A stretch of 35,374 bases of DNA from Hellea sp. (GTDB lineage Bacteria > Pseudomonadota > Alphaproteobacteria > Caulobacterales > Maricaulaceae), in the NCBI GenBank assembly GCA_020627655.1, contig JAHDGM010000026.1:1-35374 (forward strand). Reading direction: 5' to 3'. Below, piece after piece: positions 1-8,045 of the stretch. Below the pieces are notes generated by a model that ran no database searches, was not told the origin of the DNA, and saw only the letters and a program-made list of their open reading frames with translations. A program made the position numbers and the translations under genes. How positions within the stretch are numbered: position 1 is the stretch's first letter; each line of letters starts with the position of its first letter.

Positions 1-56
1 TTAGCCGTCTAGGGCGGGGTTCCGGAGGCACCTGGCAACAGAAGCCTCCACTTTTC
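1..56 (+). ncRNA. Possible 3' end of a structured RNA (6S/SsrS candidate), truncated by the window edge
   Basis: The first bases hold a hairpin with arms GGAGGC (24-29) and GCCTCC (44-49) around a 14-base loop, followed by a short T run (52-55). The loop and 3' arm, with CAACAGAAGCCTCC, resemble my recollection of the 3' end of alphaproteobacterial 6S RNA. No reading frame is evident here. The 5' part lies outside the window, so the identity rests on a short match from memory. The alternative is simply the terminator of an upstream gene. Confidence 0.35.
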
Positions 57-143
57 CTCAATCACATAGATGTGAACATGTCCTGATCCAATGTGATGTG
101 CAAATTTTTCGGCTCTACTCCATAAAAGATGCAGGAGAGCTAT

Positions 144-236
144 ATGGAAACAGATACAACAAACCGAGTGGTTATGACCATAGTGATTGTTTCCATCTTA
201 ATAGCTGCTTTTGGCGTTTTAGCGTCTAAGATTTAG
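144..236 (+). CDS. 30-aa single-span membrane mini-protein
   Basis: An ATG at 144 opens a 30-codon frame ending in TAG at 234-236. A good ribosome-binding sequence (GGAG at 134-137) lies seven bases before the start. The product has a short polar N-terminus (METDTTNR), then about 20 hydrophobic residues rich in V, I, L and A, and a short SKI tail, so it should be a single-pass inner-membrane peptide. I recognise no family. Its 3' end overlaps the convergent glycerophosphodiesterase gene by 11 bases. The start signal and clean hydrophobic profile favour a real gene, but at this size coincidence is possible. Confidence 0.5.
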   Translation: METDTTNRVVMTIVIVSILIAAFGVLASKI

Positions 237-1158
237 TTTGAAGACACGCTTCATAGGCCTTACGGCCCTCCGCACTTAGGCCGCGAATAGGCGTCGTTTT
301 CAAAGCATAATCAGTTACCATTAAAGTCGCTGGCCCTGTTGTTGACTTCTCTGCATCTCTATTGGGCCAGGCCAAAACTTCGATACCGGCCTCGTCTAAC
401 GCGGCAATGAAAGCTGCATCATAAGGACCACGTCCCATCCAAACGGCCATGTTCTCGCGCTTCACGCCAGCCTGTTCAAGGTGCTTGATATCTTCCATGG
501 ATTTAGCGCCTACTGACAACATCATTTCGGGAGCCAATGATGCCAGCTTTTTGGCTTGCCCATCATTGTAGGCGATCAACAAAACATGATCGGACATACC
601 CGCGTCACGAACAGCTCCAATGACATCTTCATAGCGAGCACTGCTTTTAAAATCGATCTCAAGATAAAGGGTGTTTTTAGCCAGCGAGAGCGCGTCGGAG
701 AGTTTAACTGGCCTGTCTGAGCTGAAATCACCTTCGGTATCCAGTAAAAGAAAATTCTGAACCTGGTCCCAATTTGACGACGCGACCGGTCCCTTCCCTG
801 TCGATTTTTCATCCCAAACACCATCATGAAATAGAACTAATGTTCCATCCTTGAGTCCAGCAACGTCAACTTCTGCAATAAGAACACCATGTTCGATAAG
901 GGTTTTAAGGGAACCTGCTGAGTTTTCGGCAAGGCCCGACTTTTTTGATGTCCCCCGGTGCGCTGCTGTGAAAGCAGCTTCTTTAGGCAGACATGCAAAT
1001 TGTTTCCGCAGCGATATAGATGCAGGGCCAGTCGTAGAAATACTATCCGTATTAACAGCATGTCTTTCAGAGCTGGTTGAATCGCCTGCCTTACAAGCCG
1101 CTATAGAAAGAGCAAGGGTCGCCACACATAGGTGTCGCCAGATTTTTTGATTTTTCAT
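226..1158 (-). CDS. Glycerophosphodiester phosphodiesterase family lipoprotein
   Basis: A 310-aa exported GDPD-family enzyme expected to hydrolyse glycerophosphodiesters to glycerol-3-phosphate and an alcohol. The N-terminus has a basic start, a hydrophobic core and a lipobox (SIAAC, Cys22), so it is probably a membrane-anchored periplasmic lipoprotein. A low-complexity linker leads into the GDPD barrel, with the signature HRG at 67-69, E78-N79, E96-x-D98, HD at 111-112 and E167 in LEID. These are the catalytic His pair and metal ligands of the family. It is the last gene of a minus-strand run of exported hydrolases, but an intrinsic terminator lies between it and the M3 peptidase, so it may be transcribed partly on its own. 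The substrate head group cannot be read from the sequence. Confidence 0.87.
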   Translation of the reverse strand: MKNQKIWRHLCVATLALSIAACKAGDSTSSERHAVNTDSISTTGPASISLRKQFACLPKEAAFTAAHRGTSKKSGLAENSAGSLKTLIEHGVLIAEVDVAGLKDGTLVLFHDGVWDEKSTGKGPVASSNWDQVQNFLLLDTEGDFSSDRPVKLSDALSLAKNTLYLEIDFKSSARYEDVIGAVRDAGMSDHVLLIAYNDGQAKKLASLAPEMMLSVGAKSMEDIKHLEQAGVKRENMAVWMGRGPYDAAFIAALDEAGIEVLAWPNRDAEKSTTGPATLMVTDYALKTTPIRGLSAEGRKAYEACLQTKS

Positions 1159-1172
1159 GATTTTGTCCGTTC

Positions 1173-1200
1173 AAAAAATTACCAGGGCAAGCCCGGTAAT
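1173..1200 (-). terminator. Intrinsic terminator after the M3 peptidase gene
   Basis: Read on the minus strand, an ATTACCGGG arm (1200-1192), a CTTG loop and a CCCtGGTAAT arm (1187-1178, one bulged base) are followed at once by six T residues. It sits 10 bases past the M3 peptidase stop and before the glycerophosphodiesterase start, so it should reduce read-through between the two. Confidence 0.65.
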
Positions 1201-1210
1201 CAATTCTCAG

Positions 1211-3433
1211 TTATTTAGGAACCGGAAAGCCCCGATCGCGCATAAGCGCCGACATATCAGCATCACGTCCCCGGAACGCGCGGTATGCCTCTGCAGGGTC
1301 AACCGCATTACGCGGCGCAAACAAATGATCAACGAGTTTCTTGCCCATTTCCTTATCGTAAAAACCACCTGGACTATTGGCGAAAGCTTCCGCCGCGTCA
1401 GACGTCAGAACATCCGCCCACATATAACCGTAATAGGCCGTCGCATATCCTTCACCGCTAAAGACGTGACCGAAATGCGGAGAACGATGACGCATCACAA
1501 GTTCGTCCGGCAGACCTAATGCCTCAAGCGTTTCGCGCTCAAAACTGTCGGGATCAATATTTTCTGGATCAACTGTGTGATACTTCATGTCCATCAAGGC
1601 CGATGCCAGATATTCGGTCGTGGCAAAGCCTTGATTAAACGTTGCGGCTTTTTTGATTTTCTCAACCAACTCAGCCGGCATAGGTTCACCGGTTTTATAA
1701 TGTGTCAGATAATTATTGATGACCCTGTCAGTTGACAACCAGCGCTCCAGAAGTTGAGACTGAAATTCGGTATAGTCACGCACGCCGCCATGAGAGCTTG
1801 GATATTCTACATCCGATGCCAAGAAGTGCAGTGCATGTCCGAATTCATGGAAGAATGTTTCCGCATCATCCCAGGACACCAAAACGGGTTCCCCCGGCGC
1901 GCCCTTAATGAAGTTGGAGTTATTAGACGACAAAACATTCGTTTCGCCGTCATAGGTCGTGTAAGAACGATAATATGTAGCCCAGGCACCTGAGCGTTTT
2001 CCATCACGGGCAAACGGATCCAAATACCACAGACCAATATGCTTCCCTGACGTTTTGTCTTTCACTTCCCACACATTAACATCTTCATGAAAAACTGGCA
2101 CAGAGCCCTTAGCTACTGGAACAAATTCATAATTGAACAATTCACCCGCAACCATAAACATGGCGTCTGTCAGCTTATCCAGCTGCAAATATTCCTTCAC
2201 CTCATCCGAGTTCAGATCATAGCGGTCTTTGCGAACCTTCTCCATATAGAAACGGTAATCCCAAGGCTTGATCGTGATGTCAGCCCCTTCACTATCAGCA
2301 AGGGCCTGCATGTCTGCCACTTCCTCTTTGACCCGGCCGATAGCTGCAGGCCAAACTGTTTCCATAAGTTCCATGGCATTTTCAGGGGTCTTAGCCATGC
2401 GATCCCCGAGACGCCAGTCCGCAAAATTCTTAAACCCTAAAAGCTTGACCCGCTCATCACGAAGCTTGAGAATTTCAGCTATAATAGCGTTATTATCATA
2501 CTCGCCGCCATTATCCCCGCGGTTATAATAATTATTCCATACGACTTCACGCAAATCGCGATTGGTGGAATATGTCAAAAACGGATCCATAGACGAGCGC
2601 GTGTTCTTAATAGCATAACGGCCATCATCTGTTTTAATGGATTTTACAAATGCATCAGGCAGGCCGTCCAGTTGATCAGCCGTCAGATATGTCGTGTAAC
2701 TCTCTTCGTCATTCAGAACATTATTACCGAATTTTGTATAAAGTTCCGCGAGGCGTTTATCGATGGCCGCGTAACGCTTTTTCTTTTCAGCATCCAGCTT
2801 TGCGCCATCACGAACCAGACCTTCATAACTCAGCTTAACAATACGCTGCGCTTCTGGGCTCAATTTATTAAGCGCTGCCTTATCATTATAGACAGTCTCG
2901 ATACGCTTAAACAAAGCTTCGTTTTGAGTGATTTTAGACCCAAATTCAGAAAGCTTCGGAACCATTTCTGCTTGAATAGCTCGAAACTCTGGCGACGAAT
3001 TATTAGATGACCAAATACCCCAGTAAGAAAAAACCCGATTTAAATCAGCCCCGGCTTTTTCCAAAGGAACAATTGTATTGTAAAATGTTGCGGGCTCCGG
3101 GTTAGACGTAATTTGATCAATTTCAGCCAACTGACGCGCCATACCCCATTCAAGGGCCGCCTTTAAGTCACCAAGCTTGACTGTATCAAAAGCAGGAACA
3201 CCGCCATAGGGCCCCGTCCACTCTGCTAAAACCGAGTTTCCGGCCGGTAGTTCAGCCTTATCAAATTGTAAAAACTCAACTCTGTCTTTAGCCGCTTTGC
3301 CATAATCAATAACAGTTTCGGTCACATTACCCACCTCGGTTTTTACATCCTCGGTCGTTACCGCATCTTTTTTCTGACAAGCGATCAAGGCAAGGCTTGC
3401 CACGCCTGCCACTAAAATATTTTTCATACGCAT
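1211..3433 (-). CDS. dcp: M3-family metallopeptidase, peptidyl-dipeptidase Dcp type, lipoprotein
   Basis: A 740-aa zinc peptidase of family M3A, which removes C-terminal dipeptides from oligopeptides. The zinc site is plain: HEFGH at 529-533, with the third ligand Glu556 in DYTEFQSQ, 27 residues after the first His as in M3. The N-terminus carries a signal and lipobox (LIAC, Cys19), so the enzyme is exported and lipid-anchored, unlike the non-lipidated E. coli Dcp. The roughly 500 residues before HExxH are the helical domain usual for Dcp/oligopeptidase A. Two in-frame ATGs lie two codons apart; AGGA six bases upstream supports the first. It follows the second amidohydrolase gene with an 8-base gap, so the two should be co-transcribed. 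Likely job: digestion of peptides in the periplasm. Confidence 0.9.
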   Translation of the reverse strand: MRMKNILVAGVASLALIACQKKDAVTTEDVKTEVGNVTETVIDYGKAAKDRVEFLQFDKAELPAGNSVLAEWTGPYGGVPAFDTVKLGDLKAALEWGMARQLAEIDQITSNPEPATFYNTIVPLEKAGADLNRVFSYWGIWSSNNSSPEFRAIQAEMVPKLSEFGSKITQNEALFKRIETVYNDKAALNKLSPEAQRIVKLSYEGLVRDGAKLDAEKKKRYAAIDKRLAELYTKFGNNVLNDEESYTTYLTADQLDGLPDAFVKSIKTDDGRYAIKNTRSSMDPFLTYSTNRDLREVVWNNYYNRGDNGGEYDNNAIIAEILKLRDERVKLLGFKNFADWRLGDRMAKTPENAMELMETVWPAAIGRVKEEVADMQALADSEGADITIKPWDYRFYMEKVRKDRYDLNSDEVKEYLQLDKLTDAMFMVAGELFNYEFVPVAKGSVPVFHEDVNVWEVKDKTSGKHIGLWYLDPFARDGKRSGAWATYYRSYTTYDGETNVLSSNNSNFIKGAPGEPVLVSWDDAETFFHEFGHALHFLASDVEYPSSHGGVRDYTEFQSQLLERWLSTDRVINNYLTHYKTGEPMPAELVEKIKKAATFNQGFATTEYLASALMDMKYHTVDPENIDPDSFERETLEALGLPDELVMRHRSPHFGHVFSGEGYATAYYGYMWADVLTSDAAEAFANSPGGFYDKEMGKKLVDHLFAPRNAVDPAEAYRAFRGRDADMSALMRDRGFPVPK

Positions 3434-3441
3434 TATAATTC

Positions 3442-4713
3442 CTATCTATATTTATGGGCCCGAGTCTCTTCGCGGGTTGGATTATATCGATCCCGTAGCT
3501 CTCGCTGTCGGGACATTGTTGATTGGGGCTTACCATCAATCATGATAAATGTCGGGGCGCTTGTGACCTGTAGCGGGTCACCATCCCAGACAATAAGGGT
3601 CGAGTCGCTTTGGCCTTCAGCAATAACTGCATTGTTCACGTCAAACCATTTGGAAGGCGTTGATGACACTGCCGCAAAAGCCTCATCCCAACTCAGTCCA
3701 GCCGCAACGGCATTACCTGCATGTTGGTTGAGCACACGAACATTATGTGACGTACTTTCAGAAAAGCTCATCAATGCCATGTCAACGCCAGCATCTGCCA
3801 GAAGTTTTGCGTTATCACGCCTAGCACCGACCCGGTCAAAAGACCCGGGTAGATTAGCCACCGGGTCCACAATGACTTTCATGTCAGCGGCAGCCAGTTC
3901 TTCGGCAACCATCCAGCCCTCTGCAGCACCAGAAATAATGATATCCAGACCAAACTCTTCTTTTAACTTAATAATGCTCAAGAGATCTGAAGCCCGGTCA
4001 GCGCCGATAATGATCGGCATCAGTCCACGCGCTGCACGCGCCAAAGCAGCGGCATCGCGTCTGGGCAGAGCATCACCGTCCTCAGGGCCTTTAAAGCGGG
4101 CCGGATAAGTTGATGCATCTGTTAATGCTGCGCGCAATTGCGAGAACGCGGCGCTGCGGGAACCGCCAGCCAATTTTCCGCCGCGGGATCCCATTTGTAC
4201 ATAAATGAAACTCTCATCTTGCAACACAGAGTCAAAGTCTCCACTCATATTGGCGATAAATCCCGTGCCCGCAAAAATATTATGAGACGTCCGTCCTATA
4301 ATGGCAGCATGCGTAACCCCTGAGACACGCGTATTATCAATAATCGGCGATTGCGGATTAAACCCATCCACAGCCAAATCGGATACTGATGTCACAGCGT
4401 CCTTGGCAGAAGTATCATTTGTCGAATCCTCAGCCCCGATCTCTACAAGCCCCAACGACGTCAGCGGCGCGAATAGCCCTGAAGTTACCCATTGGCCCTC
4501 GGCATTCATGACAGTAGCACCTTCAGGGGCACTCAAACCTCTTCCCAAATTGGTGATCTGGCCTTTATCTATAATGATATCCGTCCCCTCTTGCCTGCCA
4601 TCATCCGTCACAACTGTCGCATCATCGATGAAATAAGTTTGAGACAGGGCGGGTGAAGCCGTAATGACGCTTGCAGCGCTCATTAGGAGTAGTAGTTTTG
4701 ATATTTTTTTCAT
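3442..4713 (-). CDS. Amidohydrolase-like exported protein lacking the metal-binding motif
   Basis: A 423-aa protein with a Sec signal peptide ending near SPALSQ (residues 20-25). It has the composite amidohydrolase layout: an N-terminal beta-sandwich, a barrel, and a C-terminal IVWDGDPL segment typical of the family's returning sandwich. Where active members have PGxIDxHxH, this protein reads SGLFAPLTSLG, so the HxH pair is gone. The later Asp motif (HSD in its neighbour) is replaced by SFSES. It is therefore probably not a metal hydrolase by itself. A perfect AGGAGG (RC of 4719-4724) precedes the start and overlaps the stop of the upstream, intact amidohydrolase. That spacing suggests coupled translation and perhaps a heteromeric complex, which is inference. 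Confidence 0.82.
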   Translation of the reverse strand: MKKISKLLLLMSAASVITASPALSQTYFIDDATVVTDDGRQEGTDIIIDKGQITNLGRGLSAPEGATVMNAEGQWVTSGLFAPLTSLGLVEIGAEDSTNDTSAKDAVTSVSDLAVDGFNPQSPIIDNTRVSGVTHAAIIGRTSHNIFAGTGFIANMSGDFDSVLQDESFIYVQMGSRGGKLAGGSRSAAFSQLRAALTDASTYPARFKGPEDGDALPRRDAAALARAARGLMPIIIGADRASDLLSIIKLKEEFGLDIIISGAAEGWMVAEELAAADMKVIVDPVANLPGSFDRVGARRDNAKLLADAGVDMALMSFSESTSHNVRVLNQHAGNAVAAGLSWDEAFAAVSSTPSKWFDVNNAVIAEGQSDSTLIVWDGDPLQVTSAPTFIMIDGKPQSTMSRQRELRDRYNPTREETRAHKYR

Positions 4714-4722
4714 GACGTCCTC

Positions 4723-6099
4723 CTAACCTTCACTATCCACGCCGGGGTGGCCCAAGCGGAAATCACTTTTTGGTTTCAGACCACTGTGACGATCAAACAT
4801 CAATGCACCATCGATATAAACCTGATCCGCTAACGCATATGAACTGAATGGGTTTTCAGACCAGATAACCAAGTCAGCCCGTTTGCCCGCTTCCAACGTC
4901 CCTGTTTCAGCTTCAATACCCAGAGCTTTAGCTGGATTTGCCGTCAGCCATTGCCAAGCTTCAGCTTCGGAAATATCAAGGCCCGCTCGATTGCCGTTGG
5001 CCCAGGTCTTGGCCACCTCCTGGTTCAGGCGCTGAATGCCCATAGCACTATCAGAATGGATCATAGCGCAAGCACCCTGTGCGTGAACAAAGGGTATGTT
5101 TTCCTGGATTGTGTCATAGGCTTCCATTTTAAAGCCGTACCAATCAGCCCACATGGCAGCGCAAGTCCCATTCTCGGCCAATACGTCGCCAATTTTATAT
5201 GCCTCAATTGCATGATGGAATGTCGTAATCTTATAGTCGAACTCTTTGGCTACATCGAGAAGCTGTACCATTTCATCTGCGCGGTAACAGTGCATTTGAA
5301 CGAGGATATCACCGGATAGAACACCTGCTAATGTTTCCAGTTGCAGGTCACGTTTAACATCTTCTCCTGCATCCAGTTTTTTCTTGTAATTCTCAGCCTT
5401 AATCCAGTTCTTACGATATCCGGCCACATTCCCCATACGTGATCCAGGGCCGCCCTTTTGGCCATAGACACGTTTGGGGTTTTCACCGCAGGCCATCTTA
5501 AGTGTATATGGCGCTTCAGGAAATTTCATCCCCTGAACTGTTCGGGACGGAATATTCCGTAGCGTCACGCCCCGTCCGCCAAACAAATTGGCTGATCCAG
5601 GTAGAATATGCAGTGTGGTAATCCCGCCCGCCAAAGCCTCGTCAAATCCAGGATCCTGTGGCCAAACACCGTGTTCAGCATAAACCTCAGCCGTGACAGG
5701 GCTTGTGATTTCATTGCCGTCATTGTGAGCATTGACCCCTGGAGATGGATAGTCGCCCAAATGAGAATGCACATCAATTATTCCGGGTGTCACATATCTG
5801 CCCTTGGCGTCAATCGTGACCGAGGCGTCATGTTCCAACTTACCTGCGGAAACTTCCGTAATTTTCCCATCCGTCATCAAGACGGAACCATTTTCGATGG
5901 CTTCACCATTGCCCAAAATAATGTGGGCATTGGTTATTAGAGTGGTCTCAGATGGAAATGGTTTATAGGTTGATGCAAAGGCCGCTTTACTTTCGGCTCC
6001 CTCGCCATCAACCTTTTTGTCATCTTCCCCTAATTCATTGCAACCCGCCAAGGTTAGAACGAATGCGCTTGCCAGCGCTAATAATGTATTTTTTTTCAT
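4723..6099 (-). CDS. Amidohydrolase-family lipoprotein (imidazolonepropionase/prolidase-like)
   Basis: A 458-aa exported metal-dependent hydrolase. The lipobox LAGC places the lipidated Cys at residue 20. The amidohydrolase core is intact: PGIIDVHSH (HxH at 111-113), H270 in VQMH, HH at 295-296 and D350 in IHSD, matching the binuclear metal site of the superfamily. The C-terminal stretch NPAKALGIEAETGTLEAGKR and the DLVIWSENPF segment after it are the usual family ending. Related periplasmic enzymes act on amide or peptide-like bonds, but the substrate here is not decidable. It is the first gene of a minus-strand run with its catalytically degenerate relative and the M3 dipeptidase. The start has only a weak ribosome site. 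The promoter must lie in 6100-6225, shared with the divergent aminopeptidase. Confidence 0.88.
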   Translation of the reverse strand: MKKNTLLALASAFVLTLAGCNELGEDDKKVDGEGAESKAAFASTYKPFPSETTLITNAHIILGNGEAIENGSVLMTDGKITEVSAGKLEHDASVTIDAKGRYVTPGIIDVHSHLGDYPSPGVNAHNDGNEITSPVTAEVYAEHGVWPQDPGFDEALAGGITTLHILPGSANLFGGRGVTLRNIPSRTVQGMKFPEAPYTLKMACGENPKRVYGQKGGPGSRMGNVAGYRKNWIKAENYKKKLDAGEDVKRDLQLETLAGVLSGDILVQMHCYRADEMVQLLDVAKEFDYKITTFHHAIEAYKIGDVLAENGTCAAMWADWYGFKMEAYDTIQENIPFVHAQGACAMIHSDSAMGIQRLNQEVAKTWANGNRAGLDISEAEAWQWLTANPAKALGIEAETGTLEAGKRADLVIWSENPFSSYALADQVYIDGALMFDRHSGLKPKSDFRLGHPGVDSEG

Positions 6100-6225
6100 G
6101 CGCGACTGTTAACCACACTTGTCGTATTACGGCAAGCGTCGTGCATTAAATTTTAGTTAGAATAGCTTGTGAGGAAGATCATCTTAGCCTAACTTACTTC
6201 GCAAATTGCATGACAGGTAAATCCC
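6100..6225. promoter_or_regulatory. Divergent promoter region of amidohydrolase operon and pepP
   Basis: The 126 bases between two divergent starts must hold both promoters. A weak minus-strand TTGCCG with AT-rich downstream bases and a CAGG before the pepP ATG can be seen; no strong consensus element stands out. Shared placement would let peptide-degrading genes inside and outside the cell be switched together. Confidence 0.4.
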
Positions 6226-8043
6226 ATGAAAATGATCCAAAATTTCGAAGTTCAAGGCGGCCCGGCTTTCGGTCAACAAAACCTTCCCAAACTCCGAGCA
6301 GCCATGGCCGGTAAAGGCCTGGATGGTTTTCTAATCCCCCATGAAGATGAATACCAAAATGAATATCTGCCCGACTGTAATGAGCGGCTTATGTGGGCCA
6401 CTGGCTTTACGGGCTCCGCTGGAGCAGCCATCGTTATGAAAGATAAAGCAGCCATGTTTGTAGATGGACGTTATGTGATTCAAGTCCGTTCACAAGTTGA
6501 TGAAAACCTGTTTGCGTATAAACGTCTTGAAGATCGCGGCATTACGACATGGCTCAAAGAAAATGTGAAACAAGGCGAAAAAATCGGGTATGATCCGCGT
6601 CTACACAGCCCAGCGGCACTTAAAGCCATAGGCGAAGCCGTTGACCTTGCTGGTGGTGAACTAATATCCTTAGACATTAATCCAATTGACGAAGCCTGGG
6701 ATGATAGGCCGGCTGAGCCTATCACACCCGTTACTATACAACCCGAAAATCTGGCCGGAGAGTCCCATACTTCAAAACGTGAGCGTATAGGGAAAGCTAT
6801 TGCCGGCAGGAACGCACATGCAGCATTAATTACAGCGCCCGCCTCTATCGCATGGCTTTTAAATATTCGGGGCGGCGACGTAATGTGTACGCCCTTGCCC
6901 CTATCCACCGCCATTATAAGCGTTGATGGCCATGTCGACCTGTTTATCAAACCAGAGAAAATGTCAGATGCAGTTCGCACACATCTTGGCAATGCTGTTA
7001 CGATACATACGGAAGCCGAATTTAGCGGGCATATTGACACGCTTAAAGGTCAAAAAATTATGGCTGATCCGTCAACCAGTTCGGCCTGGTATTTTGATCA
7101 ACTCAAAACATCCGGGATTGAAGTTATTAAGGCCCAAGATCCGATCGCAATACCAAAAGCCTGTAAAAACGCTGCCGAGATTGCTGGCACGACTGAAGCC
7201 CATAAACGCGATGGCGCCGTTATCACCCGGTTTCTTTACTGGCTTGATACAGAAGCCCAAAGCGGAGATTATAATGAAATTCAGGCCGCTCAGGTTCTGG
7301 AAAAACTTCGCCACGAAACTGGCGTTTTAAAGGACCTATCCTTTGAAACAATTTCGGGCGCAGGTTCTAACGGCGCTCTTTGTCATTACCGCGTATCTGA
7401 AGCCACTGTGAATCAACTTTCGAAGGGTGATCTGTATTTGGTCGATAGCGGCGGTCAATATGCTGACGGCACAACTGACATTACGCGAACAGTGCCTATT
7501 GGGCAGCCTAGCGAAGATATGAAACGCATGAATACTTTGGTTCTTAAAGGTCATATCGCATTATCTGTGGTTCGTTTTCCAAAAGGAACGACTGGATCCA
7601 ATCTGGATGCGCTGGCCCGTATGGCTCTATGGGCGCAAGGCTTCGATTACGATCACGGCACGGGCCACGGGGTTGGTGTCTTTCTTGGCGTCCATGAAGG
7701 TCCGCAGCGAATTTCCAAAGCCCCCAATACTGTTGCCTTGAAACCCGGCATGATCGTATCCAACGAACCCGGCTTTTACAAAGACGGGGAATACGGCATT
7801 CGCATTGAAAACCTGCAATATGTGACAGACGCCACAGAAATTCCAGGTGGCGAACGCTCCATGCATGGCTTTGAATATGTAACGCTAGCCCCTATTCACA
7901 AAGGCTTGATAAACAAAGATATGCTGACAGATGATGAAGTGAAATGGGTCAATGACTATCATGCCCGCGTCTGGACAGAAATAGGACCGCGTGTGGACGG
8001 CAAAGTCAAAGAATGGCTTAAAGAATCCTGTGAGGCAATTTAA
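6226..8043 (+). CDS. pepP: Xaa-Pro aminopeptidase (aminopeptidase P, M24B)
   Basis: A 605-aa cytosolic enzyme removing N-terminal residues that precede proline. It has the long three-domain build of the XPNPEP1 type: two creatinase-like N-terminal domains (about 20-310) and a pita-bread catalytic domain (about 320-545), then a C-terminal tail ending with a WxxE/Y-rich block. Metal ligands are D407 (VDSGG), D418 (TTDIT), H481 (HGTGHGVG), E514 (NEPGF) and E528 (RIEN); the spacings match the family within one residue. No signal peptide is present. It is divergent from the exported peptidase/amidohydrolase run, which suggests that peptides cut outside are finished here. Its stop is two bases from the stop of the convergent TadG-like gene. 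Confidence 0.94.
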   Translation: MKMIQNFEVQGGPAFGQQNLPKLRAAMAGKGLDGFLIPHEDEYQNEYLPDCNERLMWATGFTGSAGAAIVMKDKAAMFVDGRYVIQVRSQVDENLFAYKRLEDRGITTWLKENVKQGEKIGYDPRLHSPAALKAIGEAVDLAGGELISLDINPIDEAWDDRPAEPITPVTIQPENLAGESHTSKRERIGKAIAGRNAHAALITAPASIAWLLNIRGGDVMCTPLPLSTAIISVDGHVDLFIKPEKMSDAVRTHLGNAVTIHTEAEFSGHIDTLKGQKIMADPSTSSAWYFDQLKTSGIEVIKAQDPIAIPKACKNAAEIAGTTEAHKRDGAVITRFLYWLDTEAQSGDYNEIQAAQVLEKLRHETGVLKDLSFETISGAGSNGALCHYRVSEATVNQLSKGDLYLVDSGGQYADGTTDITRTVPIGQPSEDMKRMNTLVLKGHIALSVVRFPKGTTGSNLDALARMALWAQGFDYDHGTGHGVGVFLGVHEGPQRISKAPNTVALKPGMIVSNEPGFYKDGEYGIRIENLQYVTDATEIPGGERSMHGFEYVTLAPIHKGLINKDMLTDDEVKWVNDYHARVWTEIGPRVDGKVKEWLKESCEAI

Positions 8044-8045
8044 TC

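Noticed and set aside
3542-4108. Long open frame of 188 codons opposite the degenerate amidohydrolase
   Set aside because: Composition is Ser/Ala/Pro-rich without motifs; it is antisense to a gene with clear family features.
6480-7040. 186-codon open frame opposite pepP
   Set aside because: Antisense shadow of a strongly conserved coding region, no start signal.
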